DNA from: Brachypterus glaber
Taxonomy: Eukaryota > Arthropoda > Insecta > Coleoptera > Kateretidae
Assembly: GCA_958510825.1 (NCBI GenBank)
Contig: OY294054.1
Location: 5,937,683 to 6,001,682 of the forward strand
Length of the DNA: 64,000 nt
Reading direction: 5' to 3'
Shown here: one piece after another, positions 20,819-30,535 of the stretch
Numbering within the stretch: position 1 is the first letter of the stretch
Layout of the letters: each line of letters opens with the position of its first letter
Program-made: the position numbers and the translations under genes
Notes under the pieces: model-generated
What the model saw: the letters and a program-made list of their open reading frames with translations, nothing else
Told to the model about the DNA's origin: nothing
Database searches by the model: none

Positions 20819-20875
20819 GCTTCCTGCTCAAATGACTTGCTTGGCAGAAAATATTCAGTGAACATTGTTCACTAT

Positions 20876-21901
20876 ACCAGGTGTCACAGATCCAATGTAC
20901 ACCCCCCTTAACTTCTGTATTTGTAAAGATAAAATTTTGAAATTTGGTACCTAAAATGTACTTAAGGAACCTCAACTTTCGACATATAAAACGACATTTT
21001 GCTACTTCCAGTTTTACCGGAAGTGCTGACAACTTTCACATTTTAAGTGAATGCCTTACATTTTTAGAATCTGTACACTTTTTTAAAAACGTTGATACTA
21101 CTAACTAAGTGACATTTCAAATGTCAAATTTCATTTTATTTTTGTTTTAATTTTTTAACTAGGTGCGCCATGACATCTTTATTAAACTTTAATGGACACC
21201 AGAAATGTTAAAAAAAATAATAATTTTCTATTAACTTGTATATTTCTTTAAATTAGGAGGTTTTAAGCGATTCTTGAATTTGGTACCCATGTACACCCAT
21301 AGTACAATTTTAAAGTGAAAGAAACTTTTAATACAAGTCGAATAATTCCAATTTTAATTTTTAATTAAAAATTTAAATTGTAGTCAAAACGAAAAAAAGG
21401 TAATTATTCCACTTGTATAAAAAGTTAGCCCTTGGATCTTTTCCATATTTCTTGCACTTTTAAATGGTACCATGGGTGTACATGGGTACCAAATTCAATA
21501 ATCGCTTAAAACATCCTAATTTAAAGAATTATACAAGTTAAGAGAAAATTAATTTGTTTTAGCATTTCTAGTGTCCATCAGAGTTTATTAAAGATGTCAT
21601 GGCGCATCTAATTAAAAAAATTAAAACAAAATTAAAATAAAATTTAACATTTGAAATGTCACTTATGTGGTATCGGTGTTTTCAGAAAAGTGTACAGATT
21701 CCAAAAATGTAAGACATTTAGATTTCGCTTTTAAAATGTGAAAGTTGTGAGCACTTCCGGTAAAACCGAAAGTAGCAAAATGTTATTTTATATGTCAAAA
21801 GTTGAGGCGCCTTAAGTACATTATAGGTACCAAATTTCGATATTTTATCTTTACAAATACAGAAGTTAAGGGGGTGTACATTGGATCTGTGACACCCGGT
21901 A
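20876..21901. mobile_element. Kilobase-scale palindromic element
   Basis: Ends ACCAGGTGTCACAGATCCAA and, inverted, TTGGATCTGTGACACCCGGT. Almost the whole length folds back: TTTACCGGAAGTGCTGAC, GGTGCGCCATGACATCTTTA and TTGGTACCCATGTACACCCA on the left each have an inverted partner on the right. The centre is near 21375. TATA lies at both edges. No transposase. Confidence 0.85.
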
Positions 21902-22860
21902 TATTAATTTTATTAACCCATGAACGCCCAAATTATTTTTTGCTGACATTTTTGTTGTCTTTATTTATATTCAATGTATTTAGGCCTAAATAGGAACAAA
22001 ATTATGAAAAAAATTGAATTTTGTATCTAAACATGAGTTATAAAACATTAGATAGAAAAAAAGTCAGAAATTATCAGAATTCGTAAAAAATATCGCCTGC
22101 GGCGCTAACTTAGTTAATCAAGGGCTGACTATCATTTTTTTAGTCATCAATTTTTTGTGCTTTTTATATTGTTTGTATTATAAATATAATATCTGTTTAT
22201 TTTCTATACAATTATTCGTTTACAAAATATATTTAAAAAAAAATGTTATATTTTCTCCTAGGGCGCGCCGCACTATGCCGCCCAAGCCCTGTTTTGGTGT
22301 CCAAAAAGGAAAAACGAAATTTATAAATAGAAAATAAAACCGTCCAAAAAACAATAACTAGACTATTCTGCGTTATAAAAATGAATTGATTTTGTTGTTA
22401 GTTGATTAGGGTCTTAACGCCAGTCGATTTTCTATACCGATGTAAAATTTAATTTTAAAGTATATACTGATGCGTGTATACCAAAATAGCATTTTTTCTT
22501 AACATACGTTTGTTAACTAAGATTTGGTAATATCATTGTACAAACATAGCTTTTTGAATAAACATAATATTTAAGGTAAGTCTTACTTTTATATTAAAGC
22601 CTTAGGCCATTTTTTTAATGACAAGCGCAAATAGAATTTACAAATAGTTGCGCGCACTGACGCGCATTTCTAATTTTTATATTAAAATGTTCTTACAGAA
22701 GTAGTCTAAATAGTTTATAAATATTAGATAGCCAAACATAGTCAAAATGAAATTATGAGCATTTGTGTAGGAAAAAATACAAATTTTTGATATTTTATAT
22801 TAGTGCGCATTTAACATTTATACACTTATTTATACATTTATTCACTAAAATATTCTAACA
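21902..22860. other. AT-rich DNA, no supported gene
   Basis: Contains a GCCGCAGGC-type remnant near 22095 and otherwise no repeat or coding signal I can support. Confidence 0.35.
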
Positions 22861-23891
22861 CAGGATGTCCAGAAAATATGTCTAAAATTGCGTCGTAAGG
22901 GAGCTAAGCCCCTTTGAAAGTGGCTATTTTTTTATTTAATAACTCAGAAACGCTTTGAGATATAGCAACGAGGATTTGCACTTGAACTAATATTATTAAG
23001 GTCCATCTTCGTATGTAATTTTCATGTACTTAGTTTAACCAGGGGTGTGTAAAACGGGGGGGCCTTATTAGTTTTTCATCGCAAACTTTTTTCGGTGTAA
23101 TTTTTTTGTAACTTTATTAATATGATTCCTCAGGTCAAAATACATCAAAAAGGTACTCTTGTTCTAATACTGTAGGATTACCCGTTTTCGAGAAAAATTC
23201 ATTTGAAGGTGAAATTTCACGGATCGAGGACAAAAAATTAAGTACTAATATGTTTAAAAACAAAATTTCAATGATGCAGGGTTATTCTATATCAAAAACT
23301 AAGAAAAAAAGTTTCTATACATGTAGCTCCCATAGCTCCCTTAGGATTGATTTTTTGATGTACTTGTGTATATGAGGTTTTTTTCTTAGTTTTTGATGTA
23401 CATTTACCTTGCACCATTGAAATTTAGGTTTTCAACATTTTAGTACTTAATTTTTCGAACAGTGAACTTTTACCTTCAAATTAATTTTTCGAACGGTTAA
23501 TCTTACAGTGTTAGAACAAGAGTACCTTTTTATGTATTTTAACCTAAGGAACCATATTCCAAAAATAAAATTACAAAAAAGTTATAAAGAAAAAAGTTTG
23601 GGACAAAAAACTAATTATTCGCCCCAGTTTCGCACAACCCTGTTTAAAATAAGTACATGAAGATAGCATACGAAGATGGGCCTTATTAAGGTTAGTTTAC
23701 ATTCAAAACCTCGTTGCTGTACGTCAAAGCGTTCCTAAGTTATTAAATAATAACCGAATTTTTTAGCCACTTTTAAAGAGGCTTAGCCCTTACAACGTAT
23801 TTTTATACATATGTTTATAGGAAATTTTTTTCATATTTTCCTATGTAGAATCACCCCTTAAAATTAATGACATAATTTACTGGACATCCTG
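22861..23891. mobile_element. ACAGGATGTCC palindromic element
   Basis: CAGGATGTCCAGAAAATATG is answered by ACTGGACATCCTG 1.03 kb away. Inner blocks also pair: TAAGGGAGCTAAGCCCCTTT, GAGATATAGCAACGAGG, GTTCTAATACTGTAGGATTA with its inverse near 23500. Related DNA lies at 5195-5545, 34480-34700 and 43250-44047. No coding capacity. Confidence 0.8.
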
Positions 23892-23959
23892 TATACACAC
23901 TTCTTAAAATATGTAAATATTAGATACCTGATATAAAACAAAAAAAAAGTTATAAGCAA

Positions 23960-24168
23960 CAAAGGAAGTTGTTGTAGAGGACGAAGACGAAGAAACCGTT
24001 TTAAGGAAGCTTTAGGAATTTTTATCAGAAATTAACAAAAATAAGGAAACTCCTAAATCAAAAGTTACTAACAAAGAGGTCCAAAGAGTTAAAAAGGCAG
24101 ATAATAATATTTTGGTAAAAAATAACGCACCACAAACAAGGTCAAAAGAATTAAAGAAAAAACTAGGG
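23960..24168 (+). pseudogene. Coding-like stretch, one in-frame stop
   Basis: One frame reads VVEDEDEETVLRKL, a TAG, then EFLSEINKNKETPKSK and NNAPQTRSKELKKKLG before a stop. The composition (acidic, Lys-rich, few stops) looks like degraded coding sequence. CTAGGGTAAGC at the end could be a donor site. I do not recognise the protein. It may be a retrotransposon ORF1 remnant or an old exon. Confidence 0.3.
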
Positions 24169-24279
24169 TAAGCAGACAGTTTTATCTTTTGTTAAGTTCC
24201 ATGTTTTTTTTACCCTATTTCTATAATATATATATATATATACAATCTTTTTTTTTGAAATTTATTTTGAAATTTATTC

Positions 24280-24420
24280 ATGAATCAATTTGTAAGGGAT
24301 ATTGGAAACGAACTTCAAACTTTAAATTGCAATTATTCTTCTGACGTTAAAAAAACTTTTTTTCCACTAACAAATTCATTTTTATTATACCATTTAAATA
24401 TTCGAAGCATAAACTTTATT
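24280..24420 (+). pseudogene. LINE endonuclease N-terminus fragment
   Basis: The frame gives FFPLTNSFLLYHLNIRSIN. HLNIRS(I/L)N is the first block of the apurinic endonuclease of CR1/jockey-like LINEs. It runs directly into (TTA)n, so the rest of the element is gone. Confidence 0.6.
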
Positions 24421-24447
24421 ATTATTATTATTATTATTAATATTATG
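24417..24447. repeat. (TTA)n microsatellite
   Basis: About nine TTA/ATT units directly after the LINE fragment, like the 3' tail of the LINE at 14143-15585. Confidence 0.85.
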
Positions 24448-24864
24448 TGGAAAATAAGCATTATTCCAGGTAGGCTTGAAATTTTATTTTAAAAAGTTTA
24501 TTCAATTTTTTATATTGGAAATGCTTTTAAATAAACATTTATGAACAAAAAAATATTTAAACGTGGTTTCTGAAATACCTCTGGGCAAAAACACAGTCCT
24601 TTAAAGAGGACACCCTAAAATTTGATTTTTATTTAATATCTCATAAACCGTCTACGCTAATGATATGATTTTTTTCTCGTAATCTAATATATTGAATGGT
24701 TTTAATTAAATATTGTCCAAGAACAATAAATTTATTCAGGGACGTACGAATTGGAGATTCATTATTTTTAATTTTACCCTTTTTGACCAGAACCCTTCAA
24801 TGTTAAAACTCAATTTTGAATCAAAAATATTTAAGATTTAATTCACCAAAAAAATATTTTATTA

Positions 24865-24867
<3 letters not shown>

Positions 24868-24928
<61 letters not shown>
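24868..24928. repeat. (TA)n microsatellite
   Basis: About 30 TA units followed by a T run. Confidence 0.95.
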
Positions 24929-24937
<9 letters not shown>

Positions 24938-25039
24938 TCTGCTTGGCAACATAGTGCGCCGCACAGTGGGAAATTTCAGCTTTTTTTGGACAAAATTCTG
25001 CAGAAGGTAGAGAATTCGATAAATTTTAATTAAAAATAC

Positions 25040-25692
25040 ACTGCCCAGTAAAAGAGCTTTCCCATTTTACACCTCCGCGCGTAAAATGGAATTTTTATTA
25101 TTAGATTTACCCTGCTGAAAATGGCGGGTATAAATGGTGCATAAACCGGACTTGAGCGGATGAAATTCACCCGCTCAAGTCCGGTCTATGCAACATTTAT
25201 ACCCGCGCAGACTCGTCATTTTCAATAGGGTACTTTTAGCAACCTTAAAAATATACCAATTTTCACGAAAACTACCCCCGCCTCTTAGGGGGTGCAGTTA
25301 GAACTTTTTTTTTCAGATTCTCTTTCAGCAAGCTTAAAACCCCTAATACACCAATTTTCACAAAAACTACCCCCCAATTTTTCTAAAAAAATGTATTTTT
25401 ACCCATTTGCCCCCCTTGCCGTACCCAATGTTCACCAAAAACAATCCCGAGCTATAACTTTTGTTAAAATACCTGTATGTCAAATTTTAAGTCTCTAGCT
25501 TAAAGCGTTCTTAAGTTATCGTGCCCACAAGATTTCCCGGACAGACCGATCGACCGAGCGACAAATTTTTTTTTGCTTGAACTTGATTTATATCGACATA
25601 AAACGCAAAAATACGAAAAAACAAAAATTGAAAATTTTTGCATGAATACAAGGCTTACCGATATTTTGAAAATTTTCAAAATGGGAAAGCAA
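25040..25692 (+). mobile_element. CACTGCCC element, short copy with nested MITE
   Basis: AAAATA precedes CACTGCCCAGTAAAAGAG, and GGGAAAGC is followed by AAAATAG, so a TA or a longer AAAATA target duplication is possible. It has two to three minisatellite units and a full 3' module. A MITE sits in the first unit (25110-25230). Confidence 0.85.
25110..25230. mobile_element. MITE, 121 bp, TA target, inside a minisatellite unit
   Basis: CCCTGCTGAAAATGGCGGGT at the left, CATTTTCAATAGGG at the right. The centre is a stem, CCGGACTTGAGCGG with its inverse. The host unit GATT-TA-CTTTTAGC shows that TA was duplicated. Confidence 0.85.
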
Positions 25693-25699
25693 AATAGAA

Positions 25700-26004
25700 A
25701 GTAGTCTGAAGGCTTTATGTTTAAAAGTAACGCTGCGGCAAATTAGCTTTTGCGTTAACCTAACATAAAAAATTTAGACCAATTTTGGGTCCCAATTTTG
25801 TTAACTAAATTGGTCCAAATATTTAATCTGCGATAACTCAGTCAATTTTCATCGTAAAACGATAAGTTTTTTTTTTAAGTTGACTATTCCTTACTTCTAT
25901 AATTCAAAAAAATATATATTTTGTCGAACGGTTTTAAAAATTCTAAAAATTACAAAAAGCTGCAATTGCGTAAAAACACTCATATTTCGGTTACTGGTGG
26001 ACTT
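25700..26004. other. AT-rich DNA before the LINE
   Basis: No recognisable repeat. An open frame from 25880 reads into the LINE ORF1, but its first ~45 residues do not look like ORF1. Confidence 0.35.
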
Positions 26005-26545
26005 TTTACTTTTTACCATCAATGAATTAACTAATAAGCTGAATGACTTTCAAAGTAAAGTCCAGAATAATCCCTCCTCGATGGACCCAAAAGGTTTTGA
26101 GAAAATCGTTCAGGAAATTACCGAACGTGATAAGCGTCGTAAGAATATTATTATTTATGGAGTTCCCGAGGATAATAAATTAAGCAGAAAAGATCAAACT
26201 ATCTACGATAACGACAATATTTTTGATTTCTTGAAAGTTAAGTTCGACCAATCTAGTATTAATTTAATTCGTTTGGGTAAACAATTGAATAATAACAGGA
26301 AACCCATGCCAATCAGAATTACTGTGCCTGAAGAAAGATTCATACATCAAGCAATAAAAAGTCACTAAAAGGAAGCGCTGTTAAACACATCGATTTCCAT
26401 GGATAGGACTCCCCGCCAACTTGATTATTATAAATGTTTAAAGTTAGATATGGAAAAACGCATAACTAGTGGAGAAAATAATCTTAGGATTAAATATGAA
26501 AATGGTATCCCAGTCATAAAGTCTTTCGATAATTCAACAAAATAA
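26005..26545 (+). pseudogene. LINE ORF1 remnant (RRM-type nucleic-acid-binding protein)
   Basis: The frame contains NELTNKLNDFQSKVQ (coiled-coil-like) then RDKRRKNIIIYGVPEDN, the block that opens the RRM-like fold of many LINE ORF1 proteins, and later LIRLGKQLNNNRKPMPIRI. A TAA at 26366 interrupts, and the same frame continues to 26545 with ISMDRTPRQLDYYKCLK. One stop in 180 codons means moderate age. ORF2 follows within 20 bp. Confidence 0.75.
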
Positions 26546-26559
26546 GCCAGCCCAGCAGA

Positions 26560-27782
26560 TCTACAGAACTGTCATTTTATTTTCAAAATGTCCGCGGCCT
26601 TAGAACCAAAGTCAACCAATTCTATGTGGCTTCAAATGATTGTGACTACGACTTTATTTGCATTGTGGAGACAAATCTAACAGATAAAATTGATAGCTCT
26701 GAGCTAATTACCTGCGCGTATAATGTAGCACGTTGTGATCGAAGACTTCAAGCCGTAAATCTAAACTCTGGTGGTGGAGCACTATGTGCTTACCGGTCTA
26801 ATTTTCTTGTCTTAACAATTGATCTTTCCGAAATTATGGAAGCCATACATCTTATTGACATTATATGTTGTAAAGTTTTATTCGGTTCTTGCTCGCTATA
26901 CATTATAACTGTTTACTTACATCCAGATTTAAATGCAGATGATTTTGAACTATTTTTTAGCATGATAGAAAATCTTAATATTTATAATAATTAAGTTTTT
27001 TTTGTAGGCGATTTTAATATTCGTCATTTTAATAATCCAAATATTAACGACTTTAAATGCAATATAATGCAAGATTATCTTCAATTTTCTCAATTTAATA
27101 CAACTCTTAATGCAAATCTTCGCCTGTTAGATTTATGCTTAAGTAATTTACAATGTTTAGTTAACCATGATAATTTACCCTTTGTTATTGAAGATAGTCA
27201 TCATCCAGCTCTGTCTGTGTGGGTTGGTGTAGATTATTCAGTAAGAAAATCACAATTTGCAGTTAACTTTAGAGTTAAGAGTCGATTGGAATTTTTTAAA
27301 TTGTATCGATAATGTTGACCTTGAATGTGATGAGTTCTATAATAAATTATATTCCATATTTTATCTTCATGTGACAAAAACTAAATTTAGAAAAGTTAAC
27401 TATCCTACATGGTATACGCCTGAAATTATTAGTAAAATCAAAATTAAAAACTTTTATCATAAAAAATAAAAAAATATAAATTAACCTATTATAACACTAA
27501 ATTTAAACAATTTAGATACGAAGTAAAAATTGATATTTGTTTAGCTTATGATAACTTTGTTTCTAAAGCCCAAGATTCAGTTATTAATGATCCCAAAACA
27601 TTTTGGAAATACGCTAACTTAAAACGAAATAAATCTCGCATCCCTAAACAAATGTTTAACGGTGACACGTTATGTGAAACACCACAGCAAGTGGTAGACG
27701 GTTTCGCTAGCTATTTTGGTAATGTTTTTCAGGATCCCAGTCACATAAATAATAATGTAGAAGTCAAAAACTCCCAAATAAA
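26560..27782 (+). pseudogene. LINE ORF2, endonuclease and linker, no RT
   Basis: The apurinic endonuclease blocks come in order: LSFYFQNVRGLRTK, DFICIVETNLTD, GGGALCAY, FVGDFNIRHF, RLLDLCLSN, DSHHPALSV. A TAA at 26992 breaks the frame once, and a frameshift lies at about 27260-27310. The linker before the RT is also readable (NDPKTFWKYANLKRNKSRIP; TPQQVVDGFASYFGNVFQDP). Sequence then ends abruptly in a CACTGCCC 3' end, so the RT is missing. Jockey/CR1 superfamily by motif style. Confidence 0.82.
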
Positions 27783-27845
27783 AAAAATTGTACGAATACA
27801 AGACTTTCCCAAAATTTTGATTTTTTTTTTAAATGGGAAAGCAAA
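27783..27845 (+). mobile_element. CACTGCCC element, 3' end only
   Basis: TGTACGAATACAAGACTTTC then AAATGGGAAAGCAAAAACTA, the last ~60 bp of the family. It replaces the RT part of the LINE. Confidence 0.75.
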
Positions 27846-27958
27846 AACTACCGGCTAAAAACCTTTTCTTGATCCTTCAAGTTTTATAATGCTAAAGAAA
27901 TGATTACCGCTTTCTAAGTATTCCGATTTATTATGCTAATATTTAAACTCTTTTGTCT

Positions 27959-28022
27959 GAGCATCATATATGATGCTCAAAGCAATTTTGGCAAATTAAC
28001 TAAGCATCATATATGATGCTCA
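27959..28022. repeat. Pair of perfect 20-bp palindromes
   Basis: GAGCATCATATATGATGCTC near 27959, and AGCATCATATATGATGCTC about 43 bp further on. Each is self-complementary. Confidence 0.85.
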
Positions 28023-28500
28023 TGGCGCGTGTTAAACCCAACGCAAAAAAAAATGAAATATTGTGTAATTTCTAAAGTTACTTTTCGCTTCGGACTAATG
28101 CAGGGGTGTGCATGGGATCCGAATTCTACTTTCAAGTATATACTAAATCGATGGATAATCCATATACTTTATTCAAGTAATTATTTCTGTATAATGGAAA
28201 GTTCCACTCTATATACGATATTAATATTAAGTAAATAGTTAATTTTCAACCTCCTTACTTTAAAACCAAGCTAATGAATAACGTGGTTTTAAATTAAGTA
28301 TAAAATTGTTTTATTCTATCTTGTATGGCTAGACATTTCTGTTCATTGGGATTTCTTTTTGTTCATTTTATTTAAATTCCCAAAGCAAATAATAATGACT
28401 TTGAAATACCATCGAAATTACTTCTCAGTGCATATATAGTCCGCAAAAAGTACAGGTCCTTTAATAATAAAATAAACAATGCAATTTTCAAGAATAGAGA
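28023..28500. other. AT-rich DNA, no supported feature
   Basis: A 69-residue open frame at 28029-28238 (+) resembles nothing known to me. No repeats recognised. Confidence 0.3.
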
Positions 28501-28507
28501 CATATCG

Positions 28508-29327
28508 TCGGCTTACAAGTAAAAGGCACTAAGTCACTTTTTTGCAAAAATGGGATTTTAATAGCACTGTAGTTAATTTTTGATGACCTATGTATAGGTA
28601 AACCGAACTAACTTCTAGGTGGACTGCCAAGGGAGTTACCCCCTATACAAAACGCACCAATTTGATTTTGATTAAAATTTTATCTGGCAATAGGCACTAA
28701 GTCACTTAGTGCACTTAGTGCGTTTTACTTGTAGATTATTTCAAATGTTTTTGCACTAAGTGACTTTCTAAAAAGAGTTAATTTATAAAAATATGATTGC
28801 TTGAATCATTTATATGATACAATAACTCGTTATTTATTATGCTGACAAACGCATTTAAATTTTAACTGATAGATTATTTTAATTTTGCTCTTAAATCCTT
28901 AGTTACTACATAAATAACAAGAATATAAGAAAAAAAACTAAAGTTCGTGGCAAGTTCGGAAAACAGCCATTAGAATTGCACCGTGAAGTGTTTTATCATT
29001 AATAATGATTCATTATAATTATTGACTTTAGGAGATGCTTCTTTTCCGGCACAGCCGATGGCCTCTGAAAACTGTCTTAGTTCTGGCATAGTAAGCAGTT
29101 TCATATAATTAATACTAATTAATTTTAATAATTATGGAAAAGTTCTTTAAACAATCAAAAAGTCCAAACCCTTCTTTTAAAAATCTAGTTTTTGAAAATG
29201 TATGTAAACATCTTGTTTTCTACTTTATAGTTATACATTACGTTTAATTAATAGAAGGGTTTTAATTTTAAATAGTTGTTTTTTATATCATTTTATTGAC
29301 TTAGCGCTCTTTACTTGTCAGCCGACG
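28508..29327. mobile_element. TIR element, GTCGGCTTACAAGTAAAAGG family, copy 1
   Basis: GTCGGCTTACAAGTAAAAGG then CACTAAGTCAC at the left. GACTTAGCGCTCTTTACTTG then TCAGCCGAC at the right. A GCACTAAGTCACTTAGTGCA palindrome lies inside, with further GCACTAAGTGAC words. Confidence 0.7.
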
Positions 29328-29576
29328 TCGTGGGCCTACACGTAAAAGGCACTAAGTCCATGTCTTTTTTCAAATTTAGTTAAATTAAACTACATCAATT
29401 TTTCTTTATTTAACTGCAAATGGGACATCATTATGTCCAAACATGTCATTGCAATTTTCGGTAGTTTTTTTCCAAAAACAATTATTACAAAAATTAAAAA
29501 TAACAATGAAAGTTAAATTTGTCAATATCTCAAAACCATGTTTTTGGACTTAGTGCTCTTTACTTGTAAGCCGACC
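29328..29576. mobile_element. TIR element, GTCGGCTTACAAGTAAAAGG family, copy 2
   Basis: GGCCTACACGTAAAAGGCAC at the left and GACTTAGTGCTCTTTACTTG then TAAGCCGAC at the right, 250 bp apart, next to copy 1. Confidence 0.7.
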
Positions 29577-30128
29577 ATATAGACTTGAAATTTGACCCAA
29601 AGAATTTCTACGTGGTAAAAAACTTTGGTCCAAATTACCTAAAATTCCTAAAATATCGTAGTGTGAAGTTGTTTCGCAAAGAAATTGCACATTTAATACG
29701 ACTTTAAATGGTTATTGTAAATTTAAGATGATATCTAAGGCAATCTAAATTCAAAAGGATCAAAGAACCAATAACGCCAATAAATCACAATTAATATAGT
29801 AATTTATTTTTTTTCCAGATTTTTTTAATGACATTTTATAATGAGGCCCGTCAATATGCAACCGAGCTTTTCTGCTTGCACGTCATAACGCGTTAGCAAA
29901 AAATAGTGAAATTAAAGAAACTAACCTTTGAAATTTAATTTTAGTGTAAATACTAGAAGGCCTTTCGTATTGCTTTACAAAGTTATGATTATGGTTCTGA
30001 CTGGTAATAGATTGGTTCAAATTATTTACGAATACATCCGAATGTGTTGGTTACACTGACAGTTATTGTAGTAAACATAACCTGCAAGTAGTGCATTTTG
30101 TTTGTTCTGTCAAGATAAATGTAGAGCG
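29577..30128. other. AT-rich DNA, no supported feature
   Basis: Nothing recognised on either strand. Confidence 0.35.
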
Positions 30129-30359
30129 GGCAACAGGGATGACGCGAGGAATTTTTGTGGGGGGGAGGGGGGAGGCCAAAAATTTCCCAACTAAATATTA
30201 GCGAATTTCTCAACTTTTTTACCTTCCCTGAGAATAAAAGCTTTACCCCTGACGGAAAATTTAATGACTAAAAAAAAGGTCCTCACCTCTACAAAATTCC
30301 CAATTCCCAACTGTACCTCCAATTCGCCAATTTTCCCAAATTCTTTTTACCCTGAGAAA
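30129..30359. mobile_element. hAT-like left end remnant
   Basis: CAGGGATGACGCGAGG followed by a G-run and AAAAAAAGGTCCTCACCTC-type words as in the remnant at 20320-20818. The right terminus is not identified. Confidence 0.35.
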
Positions 30360-30507
30360 AACCCCAAATAGTGTGACGACCGATATTTTTTCTTGAACAC
30401 GATTTTTATCGACAAAAACACCATAAAACGCAAAAATAAGCAAACATTTTTTTTACGAATACAATGCTTTCCCAAAATTAAAACAAAAATTAAATAGGAA
30501 AGCAAAA
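30360..30507 (+). mobile_element. CACTGCCC element, 3' end only
   Basis: GACGACCGATATTTTTTCTT, CCATAAAACGCAAAAATAAG, CGAATACAATGCTTTCCC and GGAAAGCAAAAC follow the order of the 3' module. Confidence 0.7.
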
Positions 30508-30535
30508 CTATTGAGAACCACTAATTAAAAAAATA

